Shown here in pieces: positions 44,423 to 53,576 of a stretch of 64,000 nt of DNA. The DNA lies in the NCBI RefSeq assembly GCF_900113525.1, contig NZ_FOPP01000002.1:124001-188000 (forward strand). Reading direction: 5' to 3'. This DNA is from Pedobacter insulae. GTDB lineage: Bacteria > Bacteroidota > Bacteroidia > Sphingobacteriales > Sphingobacteriaceae. The position numbers were made by a program, and so were the translations under genes. The notes under the pieces are model-generated. The model was not told the DNA's origin. It did no database searches and saw nothing but the letters and a program-made list of their open reading frames with translations. Each line of letters begins with the position of its first letter. Positions within the stretch are counted from its first letter, which is position 1.

Positions 44423-45100
44423 TTACTCGCCACCACCTTGCATGGCCATAATTTCTTCCATTGTTTTAAGCTCATATCCTTTAGGTACTTCCAACGATAG
44501 GGCGCCAACTTTTTCTTCCGTAATTCCTTTTAAGGTATAAGTTGTTTTAACAGTTTGTTGAAATGTGGTATACTTAACAAGCGTACCTTTTACATCTTTA
44601 AATTGTTCACCAAAATAACCTGCTGGTAATTCAACGTCATTCGTTGTCCATAATTCATAAGCAGTTCCTTTGTCATCTTTATACGTGTATTTTTCAGCAT
44701 TGTAAGCACCCATCATTTTTTTCTCGCCTGTTGCTTTAAAGTCGCTGAACTTAGGAGCTTTAGCCATTTCTTTTTCAAATGCGGCTTTATCCATTTTAAC
44801 GGCCAACTGCATTTGCGCTACTGGAACGTCAATTAAAGTTAAACCATTGTGTTCAACAAAATTTTGTACGATGGTAATAGTAGCGGGGCCAGTTTCAAAT
44901 GAGAATTTCATTAAATTACCATTTAATTTAGTTTTTACTTCAGTTGGCAGCATAGCAATAGCTCCCTCTTGTTCGGCCGTTGGATGATATTCTGAAGTGT
45001 AGGTAATTGTTCCTTCTGCTATTTTCTTTTGTGCATGGGCAACGATAGCTGTGCTAATTAAAATTGCGGCTAAAACGCCAGTTTTGATAGATTTGAACAT
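44423..45100 (-). CDS. Secreted DUF4412-like protein
   Basis: A 225-residue exported protein with a signal peptide (residues 1-23, ending AHAQ). The mature part starts with the strand pattern AEGTITYTSEYH and continues MKFSFETGPATITIVQNFVE, then ATGEKKMMGAYNAEKYTYKD and ELWTTNDVELP. These features fit the DUF4412/GLPGLI-like group of small periplasmic beta proteins in Bacteroidota, but assignment to one family is uncertain. Function unknown. It lies 21 bp downstream of the enoyl-CoA hydratase gene. Confidence 0.68.
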   Translation of the reverse strand: MFKSIKTGVLAAILISTAIVAHAQKKIAEGTITYTSEYHPTAEQEGAIAMLPTEVKTKLNGNLMKFSFETGPATITIVQNFVEHNGLTLIDVPVAQMQLAVKMDKAAFEKEMAKAPKFSDFKATGEKKMMGAYNAEKYTYKDDKGTAYELWTTNDVELPAGYFGEQFKDVKGTLVKYTTFQQTVKTTYTLKGITEEKVGALSLEVPKGYELKTMEEIMAMQGGGE

Positions 45101-45121
45101 AGTATTAGTTTTAAAATTAGT

Positions 45122-45901
45122 TTACCATTTTATTTTTTCCTTATTAATAAAGGAGGCTATTCCCTTTTTGAAATCCTCACTTTCCCTAACCCTTGCATTA
45201 ATTTGTACCGCTGACTCGAGACTTTTCTCTAATCCATCGTAAGTAACTTCATTTATTAATTGTTTTGTTACACTTAATGAACTAGTAGAGGAGTTAGCAC
45301 ACAAATTTAAAGCAAAATCATTTACCTTTTGAGCAATTTCTGCTTGGTTTGTTACAAAGGAAATCAAATTATAATTTAAAGCAGTTTCGGCACTGAATAA
45401 TTCGCCTGTTAGTAAAATTTGTTTAGCAATTGTTTCACTCGTCTTACGCATTAATAAACAAGAAACAATGGCTGGGACAAATCCAAGTTTCACCTCAGTA
45501 TAGCCGAAATTGGCCTCAGGAACTGCAAAAATAACATCACAAACCGTTGCTAATCCACATCCACCGGCTATCGCATGTCCTTCTACTTGTGCAATTACAA
45601 TTTTTGGTAAATAGAGAATTGTGGTAAAAAGTTCTTTGAGGTTCTTCGAATCCGCTAGGTTCTCTTCATAGCTATTCCGTTGCAATTGTTGTAAATATGC
45701 TAAATCAGCTCCAGCACTAAATACTGGTCCATTTGCTTTCAAAATAACAACTTTAACATCAACATCTTCGCCCGCCTTTACCAGATAATGTGTTAATAAA
45801 TTTACCAATTCAGGATTTAAAGCATTTCTTTTTTCAACCCTATTGATTATAATGCTCGCTATTCTGTTCCTTACTTCATATAAAACAATAGGCTCGCTCA
45901 T
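45122..45901 (-). CDS. Enoyl-CoA hydratase/isomerase family protein
   Basis: A 259-residue crotonase-fold protein. The CoA-binding oxyanion segment VFSAGADLAYL, the VEGHAIAGGCGLATVCDVIF signature, and FGYTEVKLGFVPAIVS are all present. The second catalytic Glu position of classic hydratases is within EVKLGFVPAI. Substrate specificity (enoyl-CoA hydration, methylglutaconyl-CoA or isomerisation) cannot be read from the sequence. Its gene is 8 bp downstream of comEC and likely in the same transcript, without an obvious functional link. Confidence 0.88.
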   Translation of the reverse strand: MSEPIVLYEVRNRIASIIINRVEKRNALNPELVNLLTHYLVKAGEDVDVKVVILKANGPVFSAGADLAYLQQLQRNSYEENLADSKNLKELFTTILYLPKIVIAQVEGHAIAGGCGLATVCDVIFAVPEANFGYTEVKLGFVPAIVSCLLMRKTSETIAKQILLTGELFSAETALNYNLISFVTNQAEIAQKVNDFALNLCANSSTSSLSVTKQLINEVTYDGLEKSLESAVQINARVRESEDFKKGIASFINKEKIKW

Positions 45902-45909
45902 GGTGGCTT

Positions 45910-47997
45910 TTAATTTAAGTCGATCAAATATGCTTTATTTTTCTTTAAAACAGTTGGTACGATGTTAATTTTCTTTGCACCATCCACATATTTTTTAATA
46001 TTGAACGTAGTGTTACTCCCATCAACAACCAAACCATTAAAGTTAATTGTTTTTCTCAGATCGGCTAATTTGATTCTCGGATTTTGATGGAGCCATACCA
46101 TATCGAAAGCTGGGTTTTTGGCGATGGATTTGTAGTTAAATGAACTATCTATTAATAAGATATCATGGTTGAAAAACTTAATCTGATGATGTTTCTTCCT
46201 AAAAAACTTATAATCAAGGTCGGTCTGCCATTTTATTAAGTGGCTGTTCTTTATCTTTAGTTGATCTAAAGCAGGCTGTATAAAAAAGGTAAAGTTTTTG
46301 TCTTTTGCCGATAAGTTGGTCACTACAATGGCCTCTTGCCTATTAATAAATGCTGTTGCATAGCCATTGCGCAGTGTAAAAAACAATATTTTTCGCTGCT
46401 CTTTAGCGCGTATGGTACTTAATGTAAATGATAGGTGTAAGCTCAAGCATAGTAAAAGCGCACTTATTAGATTGTATTTCTTTCTTCCCACTAATGCAAG
46501 GATCCCAAATGCTAGTGCTGTACCTAACAGGCACAGCTCAAATTTACTGATCCATATCTGATTAACTCCCGAAAATGGTAGATTGGCAATCCAGTTCAAT
46601 CCACGGTTCATAAAAATGATAATCCACTCAAAAATTGGAGCAAGAAAATATAATTTGAATAATAATATGCTAATTCCCAGATACATCAATAAGGTTATGG
46701 GTATCAAGATAAAAAGATTGCTCACCATAAAATATACCGGGAATTGATGAAAATAATAAATACTAAGGGGAAAAGTTGCAATTTGGGCGGCCACACTCAG
46801 CGAAATAGATGACCATAACCAGTTTGCCCAACGGTATTTAAAATATAAGCACTTATAAATTTTGGGCTGAAGATAAATTAAACCTATAACCGCTAAAAAG
46901 GAAAGCTGAAAGCCTACATCCCAAATAAAAAAGGGGTTATAGATTAATAAACAAAAGGCGGTAAAGGCTAATATATTATAACTGTTTATATATTGGTTAA
47001 AAGATCTTGCTGCAATGTATACGGTTAGCATAATTGCCGATCTGAGTACGGACGGCGAAAATCCGGTTAACAGCGCATAAAACCAGATGAGGACGCAAAT
47101 GAGAATGATTTTCAATATACGTAAGCTTCTTTTTCTTTCCAGAAAACCGAGTAACCAATTCAAAACCAAATAAATAATCCCCACATGCATTCCCGAAACA
47201 GAGAGCGCGTGGATGGTGCCGGTTTTACTATAGGCGGACAACGTTTCCTCGCTAAGATCAGCTCTGTAGCCTAATATTAAGGTTGATGCGACCGCAAATG
47301 CCTCTTTATTTTTGAGAAGTCTATTATAGTGTGCAATCTGGGCCTTCCTAAGAAGTAAAGCATATTTTATGAGTGGGTTTCCGCTACTAAAACCAGTTTT
47401 TACAACACTCTTTTGTTGAATGAATACTTGTCGGTAAACCTTTTTAGCTTTAAGCCACCCCTGAAAGTCGAACTCAGCTGGATTATAGGGAGGAGCGATG
47501 GGGCTATGCTCAGCGATTAGCAACAGCTCTTCCCCATAGTAATACTTACTGGGGATTACTGTGTCTATATTGATGATAACCAATAGCTTGCCTATTGTTT
47601 TTTCAAAATTTTTGCCATTCCCTATCCCAGTAACATTTGCAGTAAATCTTACTGTTGTATTTCCAACCTGAGGCTCGTTATCAATCCATATTTTTAGTTG
47701 GTTGCCGGTATATTTAGCGAAATAGTTAGTCGCTAAGGTGTTATTGTTTAAGAGACTTAAGGTGCTCCCAAAAGCAAAAAGGAAAAAGGAAAATAAAATT
47801 CCGGTTAAATGTTTAAAACGATATGCCCTTAATGATGTGTAAAAAACATTAATCCCACATAGGGTTAAAAATAAACCTCCAGTGATAAAAAATATAATAT
47901 CCTTATAGTCTGCGCTTTCGATGGGGTATGACCAGCACATTCCAGCTGTTAATGGAATTAACATTCTTACAAAAAGAATTTCGGCGCTATGAGTCAC
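45910..47997 (-). CDS. ComEC/Rec2 family DNA-uptake channel protein
   Basis: A 695-residue multi-spanning inner-membrane protein. The N-terminal membrane region and DUF4131/OB-like domain (about 25-190) precede the Competence domain (about 225-490) with IHALSVSGMHVGIIYLVLNW and LTGFSPSVLRSAIMLTVYI, the family hallmarks. The C-terminal about 160 residues lie where Gram-positive ComEC has a metallo-beta-lactamase domain, but no HxHxDH is visible, so it is degenerate or absent. GTG 47997 is used as start. ComEC passes single-stranded DNA across the inner membrane. It is 4 bp downstream of the HhH-barrel gene. Confidence 0.9.
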   Translation of the reverse strand: MTHSAEILFVRMLIPLTAGMCWSYPIESADYKDIIFFITGGLFLTLCGINVFYTSLRAYRFKHLTGILFSFFLFAFGSTLSLLNNNTLATNYFAKYTGNQLKIWIDNEPQVGNTTVRFTANVTGIGNGKNFEKTIGKLLVIINIDTVIPSKYYYGEELLLIAEHSPIAPPYNPAEFDFQGWLKAKKVYRQVFIQQKSVVKTGFSSGNPLIKYALLLRKAQIAHYNRLLKNKEAFAVASTLILGYRADLSEETLSAYSKTGTIHALSVSGMHVGIIYLVLNWLLGFLERKRSLRILKIILICVLIWFYALLTGFSPSVLRSAIMLTVYIAARSFNQYINSYNILAFTAFCLLIYNPFFIWDVGFQLSFLAVIGLIYLQPKIYKCLYFKYRWANWLWSSISLSVAAQIATFPLSIYYFHQFPVYFMVSNLFILIPITLLMYLGISILLFKLYFLAPIFEWIIIFMNRGLNWIANLPFSGVNQIWISKFELCLLGTALAFGILALVGRKKYNLISALLLCLSLHLSFTLSTIRAKEQRKILFFTLRNGYATAFINRQEAIVVTNLSAKDKNFTFFIQPALDQLKIKNSHLIKWQTDLDYKFFRKKHHQIKFFNHDILLIDSSFNYKSIAKNPAFDMVWLHQNPRIKLADLRKTINFNGLVVDGSNTTFNIKKYVDGAKKINIVPTVLKKNKAYLIDLN

Positions 47998-48001
47998 ATC
48001 A

Positions 48002-50005
48002 CTAGAATTGATAGCGGAGTTGAAGCTTTACCTCGGTTTTTTTATTCCCATTTATTTCATCCAAGCCAGCGCCTATTGTTGTGGTGTGTTGATAATAGAA
48101 GAGTGCATATCTTAACCACATGTCTATGTTTTTGCGGAGTTTATATTTAACATTCACATAGCTCCTGAAACCTGACCCATGATACATACCAAAGCTAAAA
48201 TTGTACAAAATATCGTCTTCATAGGCATATAGTCGGCTATCATAAGAAGGAGTAGTAAAATAGGCTAGTCTTAAATTAGCCGTAAATTTTGAGTTAATTG
48301 GAGCAATCGCCAGATCCTGGTAAGCCAAATAACCAAGTTCAGATTTTGCTGTTCCTTTCCGATAATGAGCTACTTCAAGTCTGTTCTGAAGTTTTATGAG
48401 CTTATTAAGCTTCCAGTTTACGTCTATGCTAAAGGATTCCTTTTTTACGTCTTCCAAATAGTTGATGGGCACGGTTAAGGAGGTGTTTTGTTGCTTCAAT
48501 TCCCTTTTATATCTTAATCGCGCCTTAAAAGTTTTAGTGGGGGTATAAGCAGCTTGTACCAGTGTTTCATACCCTTTTGAAGGTGCATCTATCCTAAACT
48601 TTAACCATGGAAACTTGAAGTAATCAGTATATAAAGAAATCAACCATTGCTTTGAAGGACTAATATTTAAGCCAGTGTAGAATCCATTTTCATTGGCTCC
48701 ATCAGACTCTCCGGGGGCTTGATTAAAGAAATTATGGTAATTTTTTTGGTATTTACGGTATAAGAAAACACCGGATACTTGATTGGAAAAACTAATGAGC
48801 ATCGCATTCATCAGTGCTGTTCCACTTTTTAGGCTTTTGGCAATTTCACCAAAGAAATAGATATTTTTATACGTATAATCATAATTGAACCCAAAGTTTG
48901 TTAATCGCTCTCCAGTGAAATTAAACAACCTGTAAGTAATATCATTAGTTATAAATGTTTTGCTGTAATGAGACTGATAGAGTACTGCACCGAGATTTAA
49001 ATAGCGGTGCTGGTACGTTAAGGCTAAACCGTAACTCTGTTGTGTTACCGTTCGCGCATTCCTCAGTTCTGTTGCCGTTCGATGATAGCCCGTTTCATTG
49101 AGGGTGGTGAGGAAAGTGTTCGCCTTGAGCGCGGCGTCATGTCTTCGCAGTGACCAAAAGGTAGTGGCCTCAAGTTTTTTTGATAGAGAGATCTTAGTGG
49201 CTAATCCTCTAAAAAAAGAGTATTCATTGGCTGAGGCATAAGGTTTTAGACCAACATCTTTTTTCGCAGCGCTTGTAACATCGGGGCCTTTGCCGAAACC
49301 AAAGCCCGACCACAAAGACAGGCCTTGCCCAAATTGTAAGCTATAATCTCCAACAATTAACTTTTTAAATATACCGAGGTTATGGATAGTCAAATTAGCC
49401 GATATAAAATCTGTTGGCTTAGCGATCAACTTTTCTCCCGCATCTTTTTCTAACACGAGTGAAAGCATTAATCTGTTAAATAAGTTGTATTTGTATCGGA
49501 GCAAAGTTTTTTCTGGCGTTCCGAGGTATCGGCTTCCAGTTAAATTTCTGAAGCCTTTTTGTTTTTCCAATGTTCTTGCATATCGAATAACTAGATCACT
49601 TTCACCCAAACTGGTCAAATTCGCTAGTGATATTCGAGGTTTTAGGTCAACTTCATTAATTTGCACAAATGGTAATATTCTTCGTACCGTTAGGCTGTCG
49701 AAACCATCAATTGCCTGTAATTCTAAAACGTCGATCAATTTACCATTTACTGATAAATAGTTACAGAAGTTCGAGATTTGAAGTGGAGATAGGAAAAATA
49801 ATTCTTTCAACTCGTCTGCCTCGGTACGATTTAAGTTTATCGGATGCTTCCTAAGAAAAATTAAACGTTCTGTTAACTCTGAAAGATCAAAATCTTCAGG
49901 TAAATCCTCAGCTAAATCTTCCAGTAGCTCTTTAATAAGTAAGTCTTCCTGAGCTTTAACCGTAAAAGAAAGCATTAAAAAAGTTATTAAAATTCTAAAA
50001 AACAT
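48002..50005 (-). CDS. Helix-hairpin-helix (ComEA-like) domain fused to an outer-membrane barrel
   Basis: A 667-residue exported protein (signal peptide ending VKAQ). After an acidic stretch, residues about 45-130 contain tandem HhH units (PINLNRTEADELKELFFLSP, QISNFCNYLSVNGKLIDVLE, LQAIDGFDSLTVRRILPF), like ComEA and T2SS protein K. The remaining 530 residues are a large beta-barrel with many aromatic-flanked strands, ending in KTEVKLQLRYQF. HhH domains bind DNA without sequence specificity. The gene immediately precedes comEC (gap 4 bp) and overlaps the PorV-like gene by 11 bp. Confidence 0.8.
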   Translation of the reverse strand: MFFRILITFLMLSFTVKAQEDLLIKELLEDLAEDLPEDFDLSELTERLIFLRKHPINLNRTEADELKELFFLSPLQISNFCNYLSVNGKLIDVLELQAIDGFDSLTVRRILPFVQINEVDLKPRISLANLTSLGESDLVIRYARTLEKQKGFRNLTGSRYLGTPEKTLLRYKYNLFNRLMLSLVLEKDAGEKLIAKPTDFISANLTIHNLGIFKKLIVGDYSLQFGQGLSLWSGFGFGKGPDVTSAAKKDVGLKPYASANEYSFFRGLATKISLSKKLEATTFWSLRRHDAALKANTFLTTLNETGYHRTATELRNARTVTQQSYGLALTYQHRYLNLGAVLYQSHYSKTFITNDITYRLFNFTGERLTNFGFNYDYTYKNIYFFGEIAKSLKSGTALMNAMLISFSNQVSGVFLYRKYQKNYHNFFNQAPGESDGANENGFYTGLNISPSKQWLISLYTDYFKFPWLKFRIDAPSKGYETLVQAAYTPTKTFKARLRYKRELKQQNTSLTVPINYLEDVKKESFSIDVNWKLNKLIKLQNRLEVAHYRKGTAKSELGYLAYQDLAIAPINSKFTANLRLAYFTTPSYDSRLYAYEDDILYNFSFGMYHGSGFRSYVNVKYKLRKNIDMWLRYALFYYQHTTTIGAGLDEINGNKKTEVKLQLRYQF

Positions 50006-50801
50006 AACCGATGGTGATTTGAGGTGAATAGCCCAAGTTTGGATCCTTTATAAAGGTGACGTCAGTGAGGAAATGCAGGGAGCTAAGCCCGATTCCTATA
50101 TGGTGCTTGAATGGAGCTACACTCACACCAGATCGTATACTCAAAGATTTAATAAGTTGATAATCTATTCCCATCGCAACGTTCCAAGGTAAATCGAGTT
50201 CTTTACTAAGCGTAGTCGCAATTAAAACCTTAGCACTTGTTTGATAGGCCAAACCTATATGTGCACTAGTGAGTACGGCAATATTAATTACTCTAGTGTT
50301 GTATGATTCTTGGGAGGGATTGTTAATATAGGCACCAACGAAGAGTTTTTCATTTAATTGAAAAAAAACGCCTATATCTACCGAAATTCCTTTTGTGGTG
50401 CCATAATTCGAGATTTTGATTTGATGGTAATTGGCTCTTAGTCCAATAGAAAGCTTTTGGCCAAATTGTTTGGCGACTATCAATCCGGTTTTTATGGTGC
50501 TAAATTCTGGAATACCGTATCGTTGTATGTTGATGCCAAACGAGTAACGGTTGCAAGGGAAAACAAACGCTAGTGCAGCGCTACTTAAATCATCAGCCAA
50601 GAAGTGTTTTTCATAATTTAGTTGGAGGGCGGGGACTTTTAATTCGCTGATGGAAGCGGGATTGGTAGAGGTACCCCATATATCTTTCACTGCGGCTCCG
50701 TTGTTGCCCATTGCTGCTAACCTGCCTCCCTGTTGGCTTTGTGCAAATACAAGTGGTGTGCTAAAAATGAATACATAAAAAAGGTAGATAGGCTTAATCA
50801 T
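49995..50801 (-). CDS. PorV/FadL-like outer-membrane barrel protein
   Basis: A 268-residue exported protein with a signal peptide (ending VFAQ). GRLAAMGNNGAAVKDIWGTS near the start is the hatch-like signature of PorV/PorQ/FadL-like barrels in Bacteroidota, and the rest alternates as outer-membrane strands ending in PQITIGYVF. First gene of the operon with the HhH-barrel and comEC genes (11-bp overlap). PorV proteins usually serve type IX secretion; the context here suggests another or additional role. Confidence 0.78.
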   Translation of the reverse strand: MIKPIYLFYVFIFSTPLVFAQSQQGGRLAAMGNNGAAVKDIWGTSTNPASISELKVPALQLNYEKHFLADDLSSAALAFVFPCNRYSFGINIQRYGIPEFSTIKTGLIVAKQFGQKLSIGLRANYHQIKISNYGTTKGISVDIGVFFQLNEKLFVGAYINNPSQESYNTRVINIAVLTSAHIGLAYQTSAKVLIATTLSKELDLPWNVAMGIDYQLIKSLSIRSGVSVAPFKHHIGIGLSSLHFLTDVTFIKDPNLGYSPQITIGYVF

Positions 50802-51094
50802 AAACCTAAGCTATGCAAAATAATAATTGTTATATGGTTGTTATTTGAAATAATATTTTGATTTATTGGAGTTTACTTCTAGTTAATTTTTATTTCCTCC
50901 TATTTCAATCGAATAACGAAATAGTGTTAAATGCCGAGTTTAATATTTGGGCATGACTCTAAAGCTGCGGTTAAAACTTTAACAGAGGTCGTCAAAGAGA
51001 AAAAAAAACACCTAAAAATATTTTAGCTCTTAGTAAACGAATTAATTCAATCATAAATTTGACGAATTGGCGTGGTATTTGAGTGTGTTTTTTT

Positions 51095-51781
51095 ATGAAA
51101 ACAAATAATTTCCAAATCGCAACTAAATTGCTCTTGATCACTATTCTTTCAACTACTTTATTTTTGTCTTGTAAAAAGAACGAAGACGAGGTTATTGTAT
51201 ATGGAGATGCGAAATTTAAAGTCGTAAATGCAGTTCAAGGTTCGAGCGCACAAGATTTTTATCAGGGTGACACAAAAGTTACTACTACTGCAGTAGCTTA
51301 TGGCGAGGTGTCTGATTATTTGACAGTTAAGGCGGGAACGAGTACCATTTCCTTCAAAACTGCTGGAACCCAAACTGTTAATGCCTCAAACACTGTTGGT
51401 GCTAATACAGATATAAATTATACCCTATTTTATGTGAACAATTTAAATGGTTCTGGGGAAATAATTGGTTTTGCAGATAGTAATGCTCAACCTGCATCTG
51501 GAAAGGCACATGTTAGATTTTTGAACCTCGGCGGAGTTTTAACAAATGCGATAAATATCAGCGTTAATAGCGGGCAAGAGTTATTAACGGGTCTTGCTTT
51601 TGGAAAGATATCTAATTATGGCGCCATTGACGCTAACGTAGACCTGAAGTTTTCATTGGTGGGTTCGGTGTCGTCCACCGTTATTCCTGGTTCTTCATTT
51701 CAGAGTGGTAAAACTTATACCGTATGGTTTGATGCAGCAAATACCACTACTGCTCAGTATCATATCGTTGCGCAAAACTAG
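51095..51781 (+). CDS. DUF4397 domain-containing lipoprotein
   Basis: A 228-residue lipoprotein: signal peptide then lipobox LFLSC. The mature region begins YGDAKFKVVNAVQGSSAQDFY and has a second matching unit at GKAHVRFLNLGGVLTNAINI, the repeated Ig-like layout of DUF4397, common on the surface of Bacteroidota. I use ATG 51095 (MKTNNFQ) instead of a GTG 12 bp upstream. Preceded by a 293-bp region (50802-51094) where I see only AT-rich sequence and no strong hairpin. Confidence 0.82.
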   Translation: MKTNNFQIATKLLLITILSTTLFLSCKKNEDEVIVYGDAKFKVVNAVQGSSAQDFYQGDTKVTTTAVAYGEVSDYLTVKAGTSTISFKTAGTQTVNASNTVGANTDINYTLFYVNNLNGSGEIIGFADSNAQPASGKAHVRFLNLGGVLTNAINISVNSGQELLTGLAFGKISNYGAIDANVDLKFSLVGSVSSTVIPGSSFQSGKTYTVWFDAANTTTAQYHIVAQN

Positions 51782-51861
51782 GCAACAAAAAGTGTTGGGT
51801 TTTTAAGCATGTTTCAAATTACTGAAAGTATAATGATATATTTGAAGTAAAAGTAGAAACA

Positions 51862-52647
51862 ATGCAATTGCAATTACGAACTGTAAATGTTACTCGATAT
51901 GTTACTCCCTTGCGTGAAGGCGGGTCGATGCCTGCTATCGCAGAAGCTGATGATGGATTTCTATATGTACTTAAATTTCGGGGAGCAGGTCAGGGTCACA
52001 AAGCGCTGATTTCCGAAATTATCGGGGGAGAATTAGCAAGAATCGCGGGGCTAAAAGTCCCAGAACTAGTGTTTGCCGAGCTTGATGAAGCTTTCGGAAG
52101 GACGGAGCCGGATGAGGAAATCCAGGATCTGTTAAAAGCTAGTGTTGGTTTAAACCTGGCTTTACATTATCTTTCTGGAGCGATAACCTACGATCCTACC
52201 GTGAGTAGCATTGATCCTGTCTTGGCTTCGAAAATAGTTTGGTTAGATTGTTTATTAACCAACATGGATCGGACTCCGCGAAATACGAACATGTTGTACT
52301 GGCATAAAGAACTTTGGCTAATCGACCATGGCGCATCACTTTATTTTCATCATTCCTGGCAAAATTGGGAAGAGCAAGCGCTCAGACCATTTACTTTAGT
52401 GAAGGATCATGTTTTATTGCCAGAAGCAAGCGAATTAGCAACTGTCGATGCGGAATTAAGTCAACTATTTACTCCGGCAATAATCTCTTCGGTATTGAAT
52501 TTAATACCAGATGAGTGGCTAGACGAAGATATGTTTTCAAGTAGTCAACAGCAACGCGATTCGTATGCTAAATTTTTGAACACTCGCATAGCAAATTCAT
52601 CAATTTTTGTAAAGGAAGCTCAAAATGCCAGAGAAACATTTATTTGA
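51862..52647 (+). CDS. HipA-like (HipA_2) kinase-fold protein
   Basis: A 261-residue protein with a compact kinase fold related to the toxin kinase HipA. Key residues: Lys38 (LYVLKF, ATP-binding), the catalytic loop NMDRTPRN (Asp136 and Asn141, Asp+5 as in HipA) and the metal-binding LIDHG (Asp155). The N-subdomain glycine loop GAGQGHKAL lies at 41-49. It lacks the long HipA N-terminal domain, and no HipB-like antitoxin is upstream. Instead the downstream gene overlaps it by 23 bp and encodes a DUF3037 protein. Substrate unknown. Confidence 0.85.
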   Translation: MQLQLRTVNVTRYVTPLREGGSMPAIAEADDGFLYVLKFRGAGQGHKALISEIIGGELARIAGLKVPELVFAELDEAFGRTEPDEEIQDLLKASVGLNLALHYLSGAITYDPTVSSIDPVLASKIVWLDCLLTNMDRTPRNTNMLYWHKELWLIDHGASLYFHHSWQNWEEQALRPFTLVKDHVLLPEASELATVDAELSQLFTPAIISSVLNLIPDEWLDEDMFSSSQQQRDSYAKFLNTRIANSSIFVKEAQNARETFI

Positions 52648-53008
52648 ATATGCCGTTATTCGAGTTGTGCCAAGGGTAGAACGTGAAGAATTTATCAATG
52701 TAGGGATAATTTTGTACTGTGCTAAGCAAAAATTTTTACGGGCAGCCATTGTCATTGATCAAGATAGATTGTTGGCTTTTGCGCCCCAAATAGAAATTGA
52801 TTTTCTAGAGAAAAATCTGAACGCAATTGTTACTATTTGTGAAGGAGGCGACGATGCTGGCCCTATTGGCCGGCTAGACAATGCCTCTCGTTTTAGGTGG
52901 CTTACAGCAACCAGAAGTACTGTGGTGCAGCCCTCTAAAGTACATCCGGGCTTTTGTAAGAATGCGGAAGAAACATTTGAAAAATTAACCCGGCAATTGG
53001 TTTTGTAA
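52625..53008 (+). CDS. DUF3037 domain protein, partner of the HipA-like kinase
   Basis: A 127-residue protein of the DUF3037 family: [38 protein letters not shown] and [19 protein letters not shown] match the family pattern. It overlaps the kinase gene by 23 bp in another frame, indicating tight translational coupling. DUF3037 proteins are often found beside HipA_2 kinases; no biochemical role is established to my knowledge. It could be an antitoxin, an adaptor or a substrate. Confidence 0.82.
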   Translation: MPEKHLFEYAVIRVVPRVEREEFINVGIILYCAKQKFLRAAIVIDQDRLLAFAPQIEIDFLEKNLNAIVTICEGGDDAGPIGRLDNASRFRWLTATRSTVVQPSKVHPGFCKNAEETFEKLTRQLVL

Positions 53009-53009
53009 G

Positions 53010-53480
53010 ATGATTAAAAATATTGGCAATTACAGGCAGACCATTCTGTATGGGATATCATTAGCAATATTATTGCTGCTGTTGCGCTGGCTTGAATTGC
53101 GATATGTTATTTTAGCCCATTCATTTGAAATTTATGCAGGCGCTATTGCATTGCTATTTACCGCCTTAGGAATTTGGTTAGCTTTGAAACTAAACAACCC
53201 AAAGGTTTTGACCAAAGTAATAGAGAAGGAAGTTTTTATCACCCAAACAGCAAACTTTGTTTTAAATGAGCAAAACCTAATTGCACTCAAATTAAGCGCG
53301 AGAGAACTAGAAGTGTTAGCACTGATGGCTTTGGGGAAAAGCAACCAGGAAATAGCCGATCAATTATTCGTATCCCTTAATACGATCAAAACACATAGCA
53401 GTCGCTTATTCGAAAAAATGGATGTTAAACGTCGAACTCAAGCAGTTGAATTAGGAAAAAAATTATCTTTAATCCCTTAA
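53010..53480 (+). CDS. Membrane-anchored LuxR-type HTH regulator
   Basis: A 156-residue protein with two N-terminal transmembrane helices (about 13-30 and 38-60), a linker, and a C-terminal LuxR/GerE helix-turn-helix (about 92-150: [38 protein letters not shown]). There is no receiver domain, so signal input must come through the membrane or a partner. It starts 1 bp after the DUF3037 stop, and the DUF4199 gene follows after 96 bp, an arrangement I recall as common in Bacteroidota. Confidence 0.87.
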   Translation: MIKNIGNYRQTILYGISLAILLLLLRWLELRYVILAHSFEIYAGAIALLFTALGIWLALKLNNPKVLTKVIEKEVFITQTANFVLNEQNLIALKLSARELEVLALMALGKSNQEIADQLFVSLNTIKTHSSRLFEKMDVKRRTQAVELGKKLSLIP

Positions 53481-53576
53481 ATCGATCTTTTTACCCCAAA
53501 ATCACCCTAAAGTATGAGGCTTTTTGTAGCGAAATATAATTTCTTTGTGGAATTATAAACTTAAAATATTAAACAG

